NCBI GenBank assembly: GCA_027445725.1
Contig: DAIAVG010000017.1
Span: 1-14,396 of the forward strand
Direction: 5' to 3'
Length of the DNA stretch: 14,396 bases
Source of the DNA: Acidithiobacillus sp.
GTDB lineage: Bacteria > Pseudomonadota > Gammaproteobacteria > Acidithiobacillales > Acidithiobacillaceae
Shown here: positions 7,043 to 13,990 of the stretch, in pieces
Layout: each line of letters starts with the position of its first letter
Numbering within the stretch: position 1 is the first letter of the stretch
Made by a program: the position numbers and the translations under genes
The notes under the pieces: generated by a model
Database searches by the model: none
Told to the model about the DNA's origin: nothing
The model's input: the letters and a program-made list of their open reading frames with translations, nothing else

Positions 7043-7696
7043 TCAGAATACGAAGCCGACAGGCAGCGGCTTGTGACGCAGAGGCGGAACCTCTGTCTCG
7101 AAGAGTTCCGAGCTTTCAAAGATGCCCGGCTGGGAGTGGAAAATGCGCCGCACCCGCATGGCCGGGCCGGTGCCGAGAATGGCGATCAATCGTCCGCCGA
7201 CCGCCAGTTGCTCTTTGAAGGCATCCGGCAGCATCGGCAAGGAGCCGGTGATGCAGATGGCATCATAGGGGGCATTGCTTACCCAGCCGTTAGATCCGTC
7301 ACCAATGTGCAGGTGGGCATTTTGAACGCCTTGCACCCGCAAATGGCCTTCCGCCGTTCGGGAGAGGTCGGCGCGATCCTCGACACTGTGTACCATCCCC
7401 GCAAGTTGTGCCATCAGTGCCGTCAAGTAGCCGCTTCCGGTACCGATCTCCAGGACCCGATCCGGTTCATGCAGATCCAGCTCCTGCAAGACCCGCGCCT
7501 CCATCTTCGGCGTCCACATGATCTCGCCATGCCCCAGAGGTAAATTAAAATCAGCAAAAGCCAAATGCCGATATGGGGTCGGCACGAAAAACTCACGTTT
7601 CACCTGCGCAACAGTCCCCAGCACACGGGGGTCGAGCACATCCCAAGTGCGAATCTGGGTGTCAATCATGGTACGGCGGAGGATGTCAAAGTCCAT
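7043..7696 (-). CDS. PCMT-like SAM-dependent methyltransferase
   Basis: A 217-aa member of the protein-L-isoaspartate O-methyltransferase family. The N-terminus MDFDILRRTMIDTQIRTWDV matches the subgroup whose members begin with a M[IV]-x-QQ[IV]RPWDVLD-like box. SAM motif I is at 81-90 (VLEIGTGSGY). In classical PCMTs the segment before motif I carries a T-x-S-x-P active-site motif; here it reads LGHGEIMWTPKMEARVLQ, so the canonical substrate-binding Ser is not seen and isoaspartyl repair activity should not be assumed. The start at 7696 is chosen from family alignment; the frame is open for 100 codons upstream but that part is antisense to the MCE gene. It is first gene of the operon with the hydrolase and the M61 peptidase, behind a predicted promoter at 7727-7755. 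Confidence 0.85.
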   Translation of the reverse strand: MDFDILRRTMIDTQIRTWDVLDPRVLGTVAQVKREFFVPTPYRHLAFADFNLPLGHGEIMWTPKMEARVLQELDLHEPDRVLEIGTGSGYLTALMAQLAGMVHSVEDRADLSRTAEGHLRVQGVQNAHLHIGDGSNGWVSNAPYDAICITGSLPMLPDAFKEQLAVGGRLIAILGTGPAMRVRRIFHSQPGIFESSELFETEVPPLRHKPLPVGFVF

Positions 7697-7726
7697 AGAG
7701 AATCGAGGTTCCAGTAGTTTTCCGCC

Positions 7727-7755
7727 ATTTAGGCATGGGTCTTGTGGCAAGTCAA
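7727..7755 (-). promoter_or_regulatory. Predicted promoter of the PCMT-like/hydrolase/M61 operon
   Basis: Reading leftward, TTGACT (7755-7750), a 17-bp spacer and CTAAAT (7732-7727). The -35 is strong and the -10 modest. Transcription would start near 7720, about 24 nt before the ATG at 7696. Confidence 0.42.
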
Positions 7756-7790
7756 TCCATGCGCTCATCTGTGCGCGTATCAGATGGTGA

Positions 7791-7819
7791 TTGGCTTGGC
7801 GTCCGTCCTGTGCTCCAAT
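7791..7819 (+). promoter_or_regulatory. Possible promoter of the MCE/lipoprotein unit
   Basis: TTGGCT (7791-7796), a 17-bp spacer and TCCAAT (7814-7819) give a moderate sigma70 match in the divergent spacer. The predicted start, about 7826, leaves a short leader that includes AAAGGAG before the TTG at 7848. Confidence 0.35.
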
Positions 7820-7847
7820 AGCCGCTGATATTGCAAAGGAGTTTCTC

Positions 7848-8786
7848 TTGGAGAGCCGTGCGCACGCGCTGGTAGCACTCATCTTTTTGGCCGTACTGGG
7901 TGTCGGAGTGGCCGTAGTCGGATTGTGGATGCATCGTAGTGAGCAGCCAGGCATCACCTTCGATGTGCTATCCCCGTACAGTGTTGCGGGCCTCACCCTT
8001 CAGGCACCGGTGCGCTTCAAAGGTGTACGGGTGGGAGACGTGATCGCGATTGGTCTGGATCCGGCGAATCCGCGCATGATCAGGGTGCGGATCAAGGTGG
8101 ATAAGGCGACGCCCATTACCCGGGCGACCTTCGCCGAACTGGCGCCGCAAGGGGTGACCGGGCTGAGTTATTTGTCCCTGACCGATCACGGCACCGACTT
8201 CGCACCTTTGCCGAGGATGTCCGGTCGACCGGCCGAAATCCCCATGCATCCCAGCTTTTTTGAGGTGCTATCCCGTAAGGGCGAATCGCTGGTGAATCGC
8301 AGCAACGAGTTGGCTGACCGCCTGAACTCACTTTTAACTGATAAAAATCGCACACATTTTGCGCGGACGCTAGCCCATGTGGACCAGGCCACAGACCAGT
8401 TGGTACAGATGGAGACGGCATTATTGCCGACCATTAAAGCCCTGCCTGCCATGGTTGCTGCCACCCAGTCCACCATGGTGGCGAGCCATCTGCTCATCGC
8501 CCATCTCGATGCGCTGACCGTGGCGGCGCAAGCGCCGCTGGCGGATACGGCGGAGGCCGCCAAGTCACTGCATGGACTCAGTGTCGCGGGAGAGCGGGCG
8601 GTGAACACGCTCAATTATGACACCCTGCCGCAGGTGAATCGCCTTACCCAAAGCCTGATGACCAGCAGTGCGGCGTTAGCGGATCTCAGCCATTCGCTGC
8701 AGCGCTCCCCGCAATCATTGCTCTACGGCAACCAGGGCCCGCCGCCGGGACCGGGTGAATCGGGCTTTTCCGCAGGAGGAAACTGA
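7848..8786 (+). CDS. MCE/MlaD-family lipid-transport protein
   Basis: A 312-aa, inner-membrane-anchored periplasmic substrate-binding protein of the MlaD/MCE type, which carries phospholipids or other hydrophobic molecules for ABC transporters. A single N-terminal membrane helix (about residues 8-28, ALVALIFLAVLGVGVAVVGL) is followed by the MCE domain (about 36-115, with APVRFKGVRVGDVIAIGLDP and GVTGLSYLSLT), a long helical region (about 140-290) and the typical MCE tail SLQRSPQSLLYG plus a Pro/Gly-rich end. Start: TTG at 7848, with AAAGGAG 6 nt upstream and an N-terminus MESRAHALVAL normal for the family. The permease (MlaE) and ATPase (MlaF) genes usually lie upstream, but here the next gene is a divergent methyltransferase. 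A lipoprotein gene follows after 4 bp. Confidence 0.92.
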   Translation: MESRAHALVALIFLAVLGVGVAVVGLWMHRSEQPGITFDVLSPYSVAGLTLQAPVRFKGVRVGDVIAIGLDPANPRMIRVRIKVDKATPITRATFAELAPQGVTGLSYLSLTDHGTDFAPLPRMSGRPAEIPMHPSFFEVLSRKGESLVNRSNELADRLNSLLTDKNRTHFARTLAHVDQATDQLVQMETALLPTIKALPAMVAATQSTMVASHLLIAHLDALTVAAQAPLADTAEAAKSLHGLSVAGERAVNTLNYDTLPQVNRLTQSLMTSSAALADLSHSLQRSPQSLLYGNQGPPPGPGESGFSAGGN

Positions 8787-8790
8787 GCGC

Positions 8791-9459
8791 ATGCAACACC
8801 CTCTTTCTAAATATTCACCCGCGGGAAAACGCATGGTGCTGGCAGGCATGGTTCTGCTCGCCGCTGGTTGTGCCAGCAGTGCCCCCTGGCAGACACCCTA
8901 CGATATTACGCCGCCGCCGCATCCCGCCCCTCTGGCCAGCAGCACGGGCACAACGACGACGTTGCCCGTGCTGCGTTTGGCTCGGGTCAGCGCCGCGCAT
9001 TGGCTGAAAACGGACGCCTACCAATATCATTTGCTCTATCAGGAGCCACAGCGCCTGCTGGCCTACCGGGACGCCCGCTGGATCGGCACCCCGCCGCAGA
9101 TGATTGCCAGCCGCTTACAACATCAATTGGAAGACTCCGGCCAGTGGCGGGCGGTTTTGGTGGGGCAGTCCAGAGGCACAGCGACTTGGCTGTTGCAGGT
9201 CAGTCTGACGGACTTCGTGGTGAATTTCAGCGGGCCGGAGGCGGGCAAGGCACTGGTCGCCGGTACCGCGACGCTGGTGAAGACTGCTGATTATCAGGTG
9301 GCTGCCCAGCACGGTTTTCGTTTCACCGAGATGCTTCCCAGTGCGAGTGCGCAGGGTGGTGCCGTGGCCATGGCCGGGGCAAGTGAACGTTTTGTCAGTG
9401 CGGTGAGTGGCTGGGCCGCGCAGATGGCGGGCACCGGGAAGTCTGCGCCCCAGCCTTAG
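8791..9459 (+). CDS. ABC-type transport auxiliary lipoprotein (PqiC/YmbA-like)
   Basis: A 222-aa predicted outer-membrane lipoprotein of the ABC-transport auxiliary (DUF330/PqiC) family, partners of MCE proteins. The signal peptide ends in a lipobox, LLAAGC, with the lipidated Cys27 followed by SS; there is no Asp at +2, consistent with outer-membrane sorting. The mature part starts with a Pro/Ser/Thr-rich linker, then the family core with YRDARWIGTPPQMIASRLQ (about residues 89-107) and a strand-rich LLQVSLTDFVVNF segment (about 135-147). Start: ATG 8791 after AGGAGG (8774-8779) inside the end of the MCE gene; the gap is 4 bp, so the two are coupled. It ends 12 bp from the convergent universal stress gene. 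Confidence 0.88.
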   Translation: MQHPLSKYSPAGKRMVLAGMVLLAAGCASSAPWQTPYDITPPPHPAPLASSTGTTTTLPVLRLARVSAAHWLKTDAYQYHLLYQEPQRLLAYRDARWIGTPPQMIASRLQHQLEDSGQWRAVLVGQSRGTATWLLQVSLTDFVVNFSGPEAGKALVAGTATLVKTADYQVAAQHGFRFTEMLPSASAQGGAVAMAGASERFVSAVSGWAAQMAGTGKSAPQP

Positions 9460-9471
9460 GGTTTTACCAAT

Positions 9472-9948
9472 TCAGTCCTCCTGGTGCTTGACCACCAGCA
9501 CCGGACAACTGGCGTAATGGACAATGTCATTGGCGACAGAACCCAGCAACAACCGGCCAATGGCGCCGTGGCCATGACTGCCCACCACCAGCATGTCCAC
9601 TGCATGGGCCTTGCCGAAGGCAATCACCGCCTTCCCGATATTCTCCCCACTCTCCTCCAGTTCTACCCGCGGTGTGATTCCGCCTTCGGCCACGGCCTGG
9701 CGCAGCTTTTCCATCTCGGCCTGGGCCAGGTGGAGCAGCTTTTCGCGCAGATCCAAGGTCGGCGGCAGAATTTCTTCCGGCATCTGCAGATTGAGCATTT
9801 GCGGGTTGAAAATGTGGAGCAAGGTGAGGCTGGCGCCGTGCAATTGGGCCTCCTGCGCCGCCATCCGGGCGGTGTACAGGGCCATCGGCGAAAAATCGAC
9901 GGCTACCAAAATATGCTTTATGGGGGTCTTTACGGGTGATTTATCCAC
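9472..9948 (-). CDS. Universal stress protein, UspA family
   Basis: A 158-aa single-domain Usp. Residues 9-20 (PIKHILVAVDFS) form the first strand with the nucleotide-site Asp18, and the ATP-binding signature G-x2-G-x9-G-S is complete at 123-137 (GSHGHGAIGRLLLGS), followed by VANDIVHYASCPVLVV. It is therefore of the ATP-binding type rather than the UspA type that lacks the motif. Start: GTG at 9948 with AAGGAG 7 nt upstream. The start overlaps the end of proS by 8 bp (GTGGATAA), so translation is probably coupled to proS. Longer open-frame starts upstream lie inside proS and are rejected. Function in stress resistance is inferred from family only. Confidence 0.92.
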   Translation of the reverse strand: MDKSPVKTPIKHILVAVDFSPMALYTARMAAQEAQLHGASLTLLHIFNPQMLNLQMPEEILPPTLDLREKLLHLAQAEMEKLRQAVAEGGITPRVELEESGENIGKAVIAFGKAHAVDMLVVGSHGHGAIGRLLLGSVANDIVHYASCPVLVVKHQED

Positions 9949-11653
9949 GGGGATGCTCCTTGCGCAGGTAGTCCATGAGTTGCGTTTCGTCGAGCAGCAC
10001 GTTTTCGGTGGCGTGCCGCGCCCGATATTCCCAAACGCCCTGCGCCAGCACTTTGTCACTGACCACAATGCGATGGGGCAGACCGATCAGATCCATGGTG
10101 GCAAACTGCACCCCCGGACGCTCATCGCGGTCGTCGAGTAGTACGCTGTAGCCCAGCGCCTCCAGGCGATCATGCAGGGCTTGAGCGGCGGCGGCCACCT
10201 CCGGCGACTTGCGCGCATTGATGGCGACGATGCCGACTTCAAAGGGCGCCAGGGCCACTGGCCAAGTGATGCCACGATCATCAAAATGCTGCTCCACCGC
10301 TGCCGCCACCACCCGCGACACACCGATACCGTAGCAACCCATAGTCACTGTGGCGTCGCGCCCTGTCTCGTCCAGCACGGTAATGCCCATGCTCTTGCTG
10401 TAGAGTTCCCCGAGTTGAAAGACGTGCCCCACCTCGATGCCGCGACGGATACTTAAGGTGCCTGTGGCACAATGGGGGCAGCCATCCCCGGCACGGACAT
10501 TGCGCAGATCGGCCGCTTCCGGGCGCGGCAAATCCCGGTCCCAGTTCAGGTTGATCCAGTGCAGTTCCGCCGCATTGGCGCCGGTGCTGAAATTGGCCAC
10601 GCCAAGGGCGCGGTGATCCGCCATAATGGGGATAGGCAGCGGCAGGTCCTTGGGGCCGATAAAGCCCAAGGGTGCGCCCGTGGCCGATACCGCTTCCTCC
10701 GGGCTGGCCAGTTGCACGTTCTGCGCGTCCAGGGCATGCCCGGCCTTGATCAGATTCAACTCGTCATCGCCGCGCAACAACAACATGACCATCTTACCGT
10801 CGGCGACCACCAACACGGTCTTGACGATGTTGGCGGCGCTGATGCCCAGATGTTCCGCCTGCTCCGCCACCGTGCGGCTGCCCGGCGTCTGCACCTGCCC
10901 GGCAAGCAGCGGCGCCTCCGTCCCGACGGGTTCCGGGCGACTTTGGGCCTTTTCCATGTTGGCGGCATACGCGCAGTGGTGACACGAGACGATGGCATCT
11001 TCCCCCGAGTCCGCCAGCACATGAAACTCATGGGAGCGCTTGCCGCCAATAGCCCCGTTATCCGCCTCCACCGCACGGAAGTTCAGCCCAAGACGGGTGA
11101 ACGTCCGCTGATAGGCTTCATACATGGTCTGGTAAGTGATCTCCAGCGAGGCGTGATCCATATGGAAGGAATAAGCATCCTTCATGATGAACTCACGCCC
11201 GCGCATCAGCCCGAAGCGGGGGCGGATTTCATCGCGAAACTTGGTCTGAATCTGGTAGAAATTGACGGGAAGCTGTCGGTAAGAGTGAATCTCCCGCCGC
11301 ACCAGATCGCTGATGACTTCCTCATGGGTGGGTCCCAGGCAAAAATCGCGGTTATGACGATCCCGCAAGCGCAGCAGCTCCGGGCCGTACTGTTCCCAGC
11401 GCCCCGACTCCTGCCACAGCTCGGCGGGCTGTACCAGCGGCATCAGCAGTTCCTGTGCGCCGCTGCGGTCCATCTCCTCGCGCACCACCCGCTCCACCTT
11501 GCGCAACACCCGCAACCCCAAGGGCATCCAGGTGTACAAGCCAGAAGCCAGGCGGCGGATAAAGCCCCCGCGCAGCAATAACTGGTGGCTGATGAGCTCC
11601 GCCTCGGCGGGTGTCTCCTTGAGGGTGGGGATGAAGATCTGACTGGCGCGCAT
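9941..11653 (-). CDS. proS: Prolyl-tRNA synthetase, bacterial type with editing domain
   Basis: Charges tRNA-Pro with proline. The 570-aa product is the bacterial form with an inserted editing (INS) domain. It begins MRASQIFIPTLKETPAEAEL and has class II motif 1 (about 45-75), the GPTHEE loop (108-112), motif 2 (139-159, FRDEIRPRFGLMRGREF), the INS domain (about 224-405, with NIVKTVLVV around the editing Lys278), motif 3 (442-448, GIGVSRV) and the C-terminal anticodon-binding domain (about 470-570). Start: ATG 11653 with AGGA upstream; the frame is open for 160 more codons but those residues match nothing in ProRS. The Usp gene overlaps its 3' end. Confidence 0.97.
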   Translation of the reverse strand: MRASQIFIPTLKETPAEAELISHQLLLRGGFIRRLASGLYTWMPLGLRVLRKVERVVREEMDRSGAQELLMPLVQPAELWQESGRWEQYGPELLRLRDRHNRDFCLGPTHEEVISDLVRREIHSYRQLPVNFYQIQTKFRDEIRPRFGLMRGREFIMKDAYSFHMDHASLEITYQTMYEAYQRTFTRLGLNFRAVEADNGAIGGKRSHEFHVLADSGEDAIVSCHHCAYAANMEKAQSRPEPVGTEAPLLAGQVQTPGSRTVAEQAEHLGISAANIVKTVLVVADGKMVMLLLRGDDELNLIKAGHALDAQNVQLASPEEAVSATGAPLGFIGPKDLPLPIPIMADHRALGVANFSTGANAAELHWINLNWDRDLPRPEAADLRNVRAGDGCPHCATGTLSIRRGIEVGHVFQLGELYSKSMGITVLDETGRDATVTMGCYGIGVSRVVAAAVEQHFDDRGITWPVALAPFEVGIVAINARKSPEVAAAAQALHDRLEALGYSVLLDDRDERPGVQFATMDLIGLPHRIVVSDKVLAQGVWEYRARHATENVLLDETQLMDYLRKEHPRG

Positions 11654-11680
11654 AAAAGGTCCTGTTGAGTCGTAGCGTAC

Positions 11681-11709
11681 AGTGTAAGAAAGGGCGGGAG
11701 ACAAAGGAA
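11681..11709 (-). promoter_or_regulatory. Possible proS promoter
   Basis: Reading leftward, a -10-like TACACT (11686-11681) sits 17 bp from a weak -35-like TTCCTT. Transcription would begin about 20 nt before the proS ATG. Only the -10 is convincing. Confidence 0.3.
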
Positions 11710-12231
11710 GGGGCGGCAATCCTGTGTGGCCTTCCGATAGCGCATTGTGGATCGTGGAAGGCGGTACCGACGCCTTGGCGGTCATGGATTGGTATCGGTC
11801 CCATCGGGTTGCAGCGCCGTCTATTGTGGTGTCGGGCGGGGCGGGGTCCGTGCCTTTCTGGACCAGCCGCATGTGCAGGGTCTCCTGAGAAAGTCCGCCA
11901 CGGTCTACCTTTCTCTGGAGAACGAGAAAGACCAGGAGACACAGATCAAAACGGATGCCGCCCATCAGCGGCAAGCTGAAAAATCCAGATTCTGGGATGT
12001 CAGATCGTTCTGTGGCGGCCCCCTCTCGGCTCAAAAGATGTTGCCGAAGCATGGAAGGCGGGAATTTTGCCAGATATACATAATCCCCTGGCACACATGC
12101 GGCAAGAAGGCGAAAACGCAGATGCCGCAGCAAAGACGCCGCAGCTGGGAATTCTGTTTACCGTCTTCCAGGGTCGCCATTGGCGTCCGCCACAGCACAT
12201 CCTCTGAGTCGCTGATCGGCAACAAGGCGGC
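11687..12231. other. Gene-free stretch between proS and the oxidoreductase
   Basis: No convincing gene is seen in these roughly 545 bp. Open frames exist on both strands, including one continuing upstream from proS and a plus-strand frame of 162 codons from 11747 to 12235, but none starts behind a ribosome-binding site or resembles a family I know. The only clear structure is the inverted-repeat cluster at 11882-11938. It could be an old insertion scar or decayed gene at the edge of the redox cassette. Confidence 0.5.
11882..11938. repeat. Overlapping inverted repeats (competing hairpins)
   Basis: CTCCTGAGAAAG (11882-11893) and CTTTCTCTGGAG (11909-11920) are reverse complements at 11 of 12 positions, with a 15-nt loop. 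The second arm can instead pair its CTTTCTC with GAGAAAG (11924-11930), and the outermost CTCCTG also matches CAGGAG (11933-11938). The two main hairpins exclude each other. No U-run follows on either strand, so a simple terminator is unlikely. Confidence 0.55.
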
Positions 12232-13413
12232 TTAGGAAGCGATCACCGGTGCTGCCATCGCGAGCGTGTTCACAATGTCGGCGGGCGGACAGATCCATTG
12301 CGTGAGGATCTCGGTCTTAATGGCCTTAGCTTCGGGTCCGATCGTTTTCACGCGTCGTTCCCAGCCAGCAGTCACTAGCGCATCCCCGGGACCCAGATCC
12401 AGACAGGTTCTATAGCGCGGCTGTGCATAGGGTATGGGGTCCTCGTTGAACAGAAGGCGCACGGCATTGTGGCCTGCGGTCCTGCCTTGAGGCATGGCAT
12501 GCTGGCAGGACATGACTGCGTAGTGATCGGGATCGGTTTTCGCCAGGGATACGTCTCCTGCAGCCAGCACCTCTGGGTGCTCTGGTAGACGCAGGAAGGC
12601 GTCCACCGCGAGCCGCCCCAGATCATCTCTGGGTCCGCGGAACGTGGCGGCCAGGGGGCTTGCCGTGAAGCCGGTCGCGACGATCACGGTCTTGGCCGAC
12701 AGTTGTTGGTTGCCCGCCAGAATCAGCCGGTCCTTCTCGTGTCGGAGCTCGTCTTGGCCGGTGTGCATGGTGATGCCCAAATGCTGCAGGCGCTTCACGA
12801 TGTGCCGGCGCGCGTCGGGCGCGTAACCCAGCCCGATCTCCGGTGCCCGCTCAATAAGATGGAACGCGAATCCTGGGATCGACGGCGCGAGGCGTTCCAG
12901 TCTCGAGGGTAGCGCCGTCACGATTTCAAGCCCGGTAAGGCCTCCACCCACCACCACGAAGGTTCGAGAGGCTGGCGTCGGGAAACCCGTTGCCGTGAGC
13001 GCGCGAAGGTGCTGGTCCAGGGCGGCGGATTCCTCGAAGGTGTCCGCGCTGAACAGATGGCCTGGCCCGACGGAGTCAGGATAAGTCTGGCGGCTGCCAG
13101 TAGCTAGAATCAGCTGATCATAGGAGATATCAGGCCCACCCACGAGCCGAATGTGCCGCGATGCCGGAACGGCGCTGCCGATCTCGCCGATGACGAGGTC
13201 AATTCCGAGGGGCGTCAGCCAGTTCCCGAGCGGTACCCGGGTCCCCCTGAGGTCGGCCTCGTAGAAGCGCGGCCGGAGACCGAGATATTCATCTCGGTTG
13301 ATGAGGGTGATTTTCAACATATCGCGCTTGCCAAGCTCCGTGGCCTGTCTGACGGCGCTCATGGCGCTCCAGAATCCAGCAAATCCACCGCCCGCGATGA
13401 CTAGATGTTTCAT
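12232..13413 (-). CDS. NAD(P)/FAD-dependent oxidoreductase, NDH-2-like
   Basis: A 393-aa two-dinucleotide-fold flavoprotein. The FAD site is GGGFAG (residues 8-13), the first ATG motif is LILATGSR (101-108), the NAD(P) site is VVVGGGLTGLE (153-163), and the second FAD contact is EVLAAGDVSL (281-290). It has no CxxC active site, so it is not a disulfide reductase; the layout is closest to type II NADH:quinone dehydrogenases and relatives, but no clear membrane-anchoring C-terminal helix is obvious and the electron acceptor is unknown. Start: ATG 13413 with AAAGGAGA about 8 nt upstream. It follows the Rrf2 regulator gene by 64 bp, in which a candidate operator lies. The regulator probably controls it. 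Confidence 0.88.
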   Translation of the reverse strand: MKHLVIAGGGFAGFWSAMSAVRQATELGKRDMLKITLINRDEYLGLRPRFYEADLRGTRVPLGNWLTPLGIDLVIGEIGSAVPASRHIRLVGGPDISYDQLILATGSRQTYPDSVGPGHLFSADTFEESAALDQHLRALTATGFPTPASRTFVVVGGGLTGLEIVTALPSRLERLAPSIPGFAFHLIERAPEIGLGYAPDARRHIVKRLQHLGITMHTGQDELRHEKDRLILAGNQQLSAKTVIVATGFTASPLAATFRGPRDDLGRLAVDAFLRLPEHPEVLAAGDVSLAKTDPDHYAVMSCQHAMPQGRTAGHNAVRLLFNEDPIPYAQPRYRTCLDLGPGDALVTAGWERRVKTIGPEAKAIKTEILTQWICPPADIVNTLAMAAPVIAS

Positions 13414-13440
13414 CTTGTTCTCCTTTTAATGACGTTAATA

Positions 13441-13458
13441 TCGATCCTATATGTCCGA
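13441..13458. promoter_or_regulatory. Candidate Rrf2 operator upstream of the oxidoreductase
   Basis: An imperfect palindrome, 12 of 18 positions symmetric, reads TCGATCCTATATGTCCGA on the plus strand with TCG/CGA ends and a TATA-like centre. It lies about 28 bp before the oxidoreductase ATG, in an AT-rich spacer where promoter elements would be expected. Binding by the adjacent regulator is inference. Confidence 0.4.
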
Positions 13459-13477
13459 TTAAAACGAAAAATATTTA

Positions 13478-13984
13478 CTACTCGGGCGACATGATTTGCA
13501 GAAACCATCGGGCCGCCTGTTCCTGGTGTTTCGGAACCTTTCGGTTGACCTCCTGCGCCAGCCATGCCAGTGTTTTTGTTCCCAGCGCTGCCTTGACCTG
13601 GGCCTCTGCATCCATCATGACCTGGTGAATCGTGCAGGGTCCGCGCTTGGCCCAGTCCGGCCTGGGGTTCCCTCGGTATAGCGCGCCTTTCTCGCGAATA
13701 TTCCAGCATTCAAACAGGCGGATCTCGCCTTCTACGGCGACTGCCACGTCCCAGAACGTGATCTGTTCCGGAGGCCTTGCCAATTCATAACCCCCTTTGG
13801 CGCCGAGGGCAGAGCGCACCAATCCGGCCTTCTTTAGCTTGGTGAAAACCTTGGCAAGGTAGGTCTCCGAAACCCCCTGGAAACGGGCGATGTCTCCCAC
13901 CGCCAGACTGTGTGTGTCCGGCGGGCTGCTGAGATAGAGCAGGCAATGCAGGGCGTACTCGACGCCTTTTCCTAAAACGGCCAT
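13478..13984 (-). CDS. Rrf2-family regulator with RsrR-like cluster ligands
   Basis: A 168-aa winged-helix repressor/activator of the Rrf2 family (IscR, NsrR, RsrR). The N-terminus KGVEYALHCLLYL, the recognition region SETYLAKVFTKLKKAGLVRS (39-58) and the wing GAKGGYELAR (61-70) are typical. Instead of the three clustered Cys of IscR/NsrR, it has Glu9, His13, Cys93 and Cys117. In RsrR of Streptomyces the [2Fe-2S] cluster is held by a Glu, a His and two Cys, with the same Glu-x3-His spacing, so a redox-sensing cluster is plausible. The ATG at 13984 has no Shine-Dalgarno, but a -10-like element ends 6 bp before it, hinting at a leaderless mRNA. It is 64 bp upstream of the oxidoreductase and probably controls it and itself. 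Confidence 0.9.
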   Translation of the reverse strand: MAVLGKGVEYALHCLLYLSSPPDTHSLAVGDIARFQGVSETYLAKVFTKLKKAGLVRSALGAKGGYELARPPEQITFWDVAVAVEGEIRLFECWNIREKGALYRGNPRPDWAKRGPCTIHQVMMDAEAQVKAALGTKTLAWLAQEVNRKVPKHQEQAARWFLQIMSPE

Positions 13985-13990
13985 GGAGAG

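Noticed and set aside
6527..7543. 338-codon plus-strand frame opposite the hydrolase and methyltransferase
   Set aside because: Antisense to two family-supported genes and spanning their junction; no family resemblance.
7697..7996. 100-codon upstream extension of the methyltransferase
   Set aside because: It is antisense to the MCE gene start and the divergent promoter region; family homology begins at 7696.
10472..11581. 369-codon plus-strand frame opposite proS
   Set aside because: It is fully antisense to a clear proS; the composition (His/Gln/Arg-rich) is that of a shadow frame.
12098..12129. TGCGGC/GCCGCA inverted repeat as a terminator of the oxidoreductase
   Set aside because: Six pairs over a 20-nt loop with no following U-run; expected by chance in GC-rich DNA.
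11654..12133. 160-codon in-frame extension of proS upstream of 11653
   Set aside because: ProRS proteins begin at the MRASQ segment, the extension has no known motif, and its start codon has no ribosome-binding site; high GC keeps frames open.
11747..12235. 162-codon plus-strand frame in the gap
   Set aside because: No ribosome-binding site, no recognisable motif, and composition rich in Arg, Ser and Cys as in shadow frames; kept only as part of the unexplained stretch.
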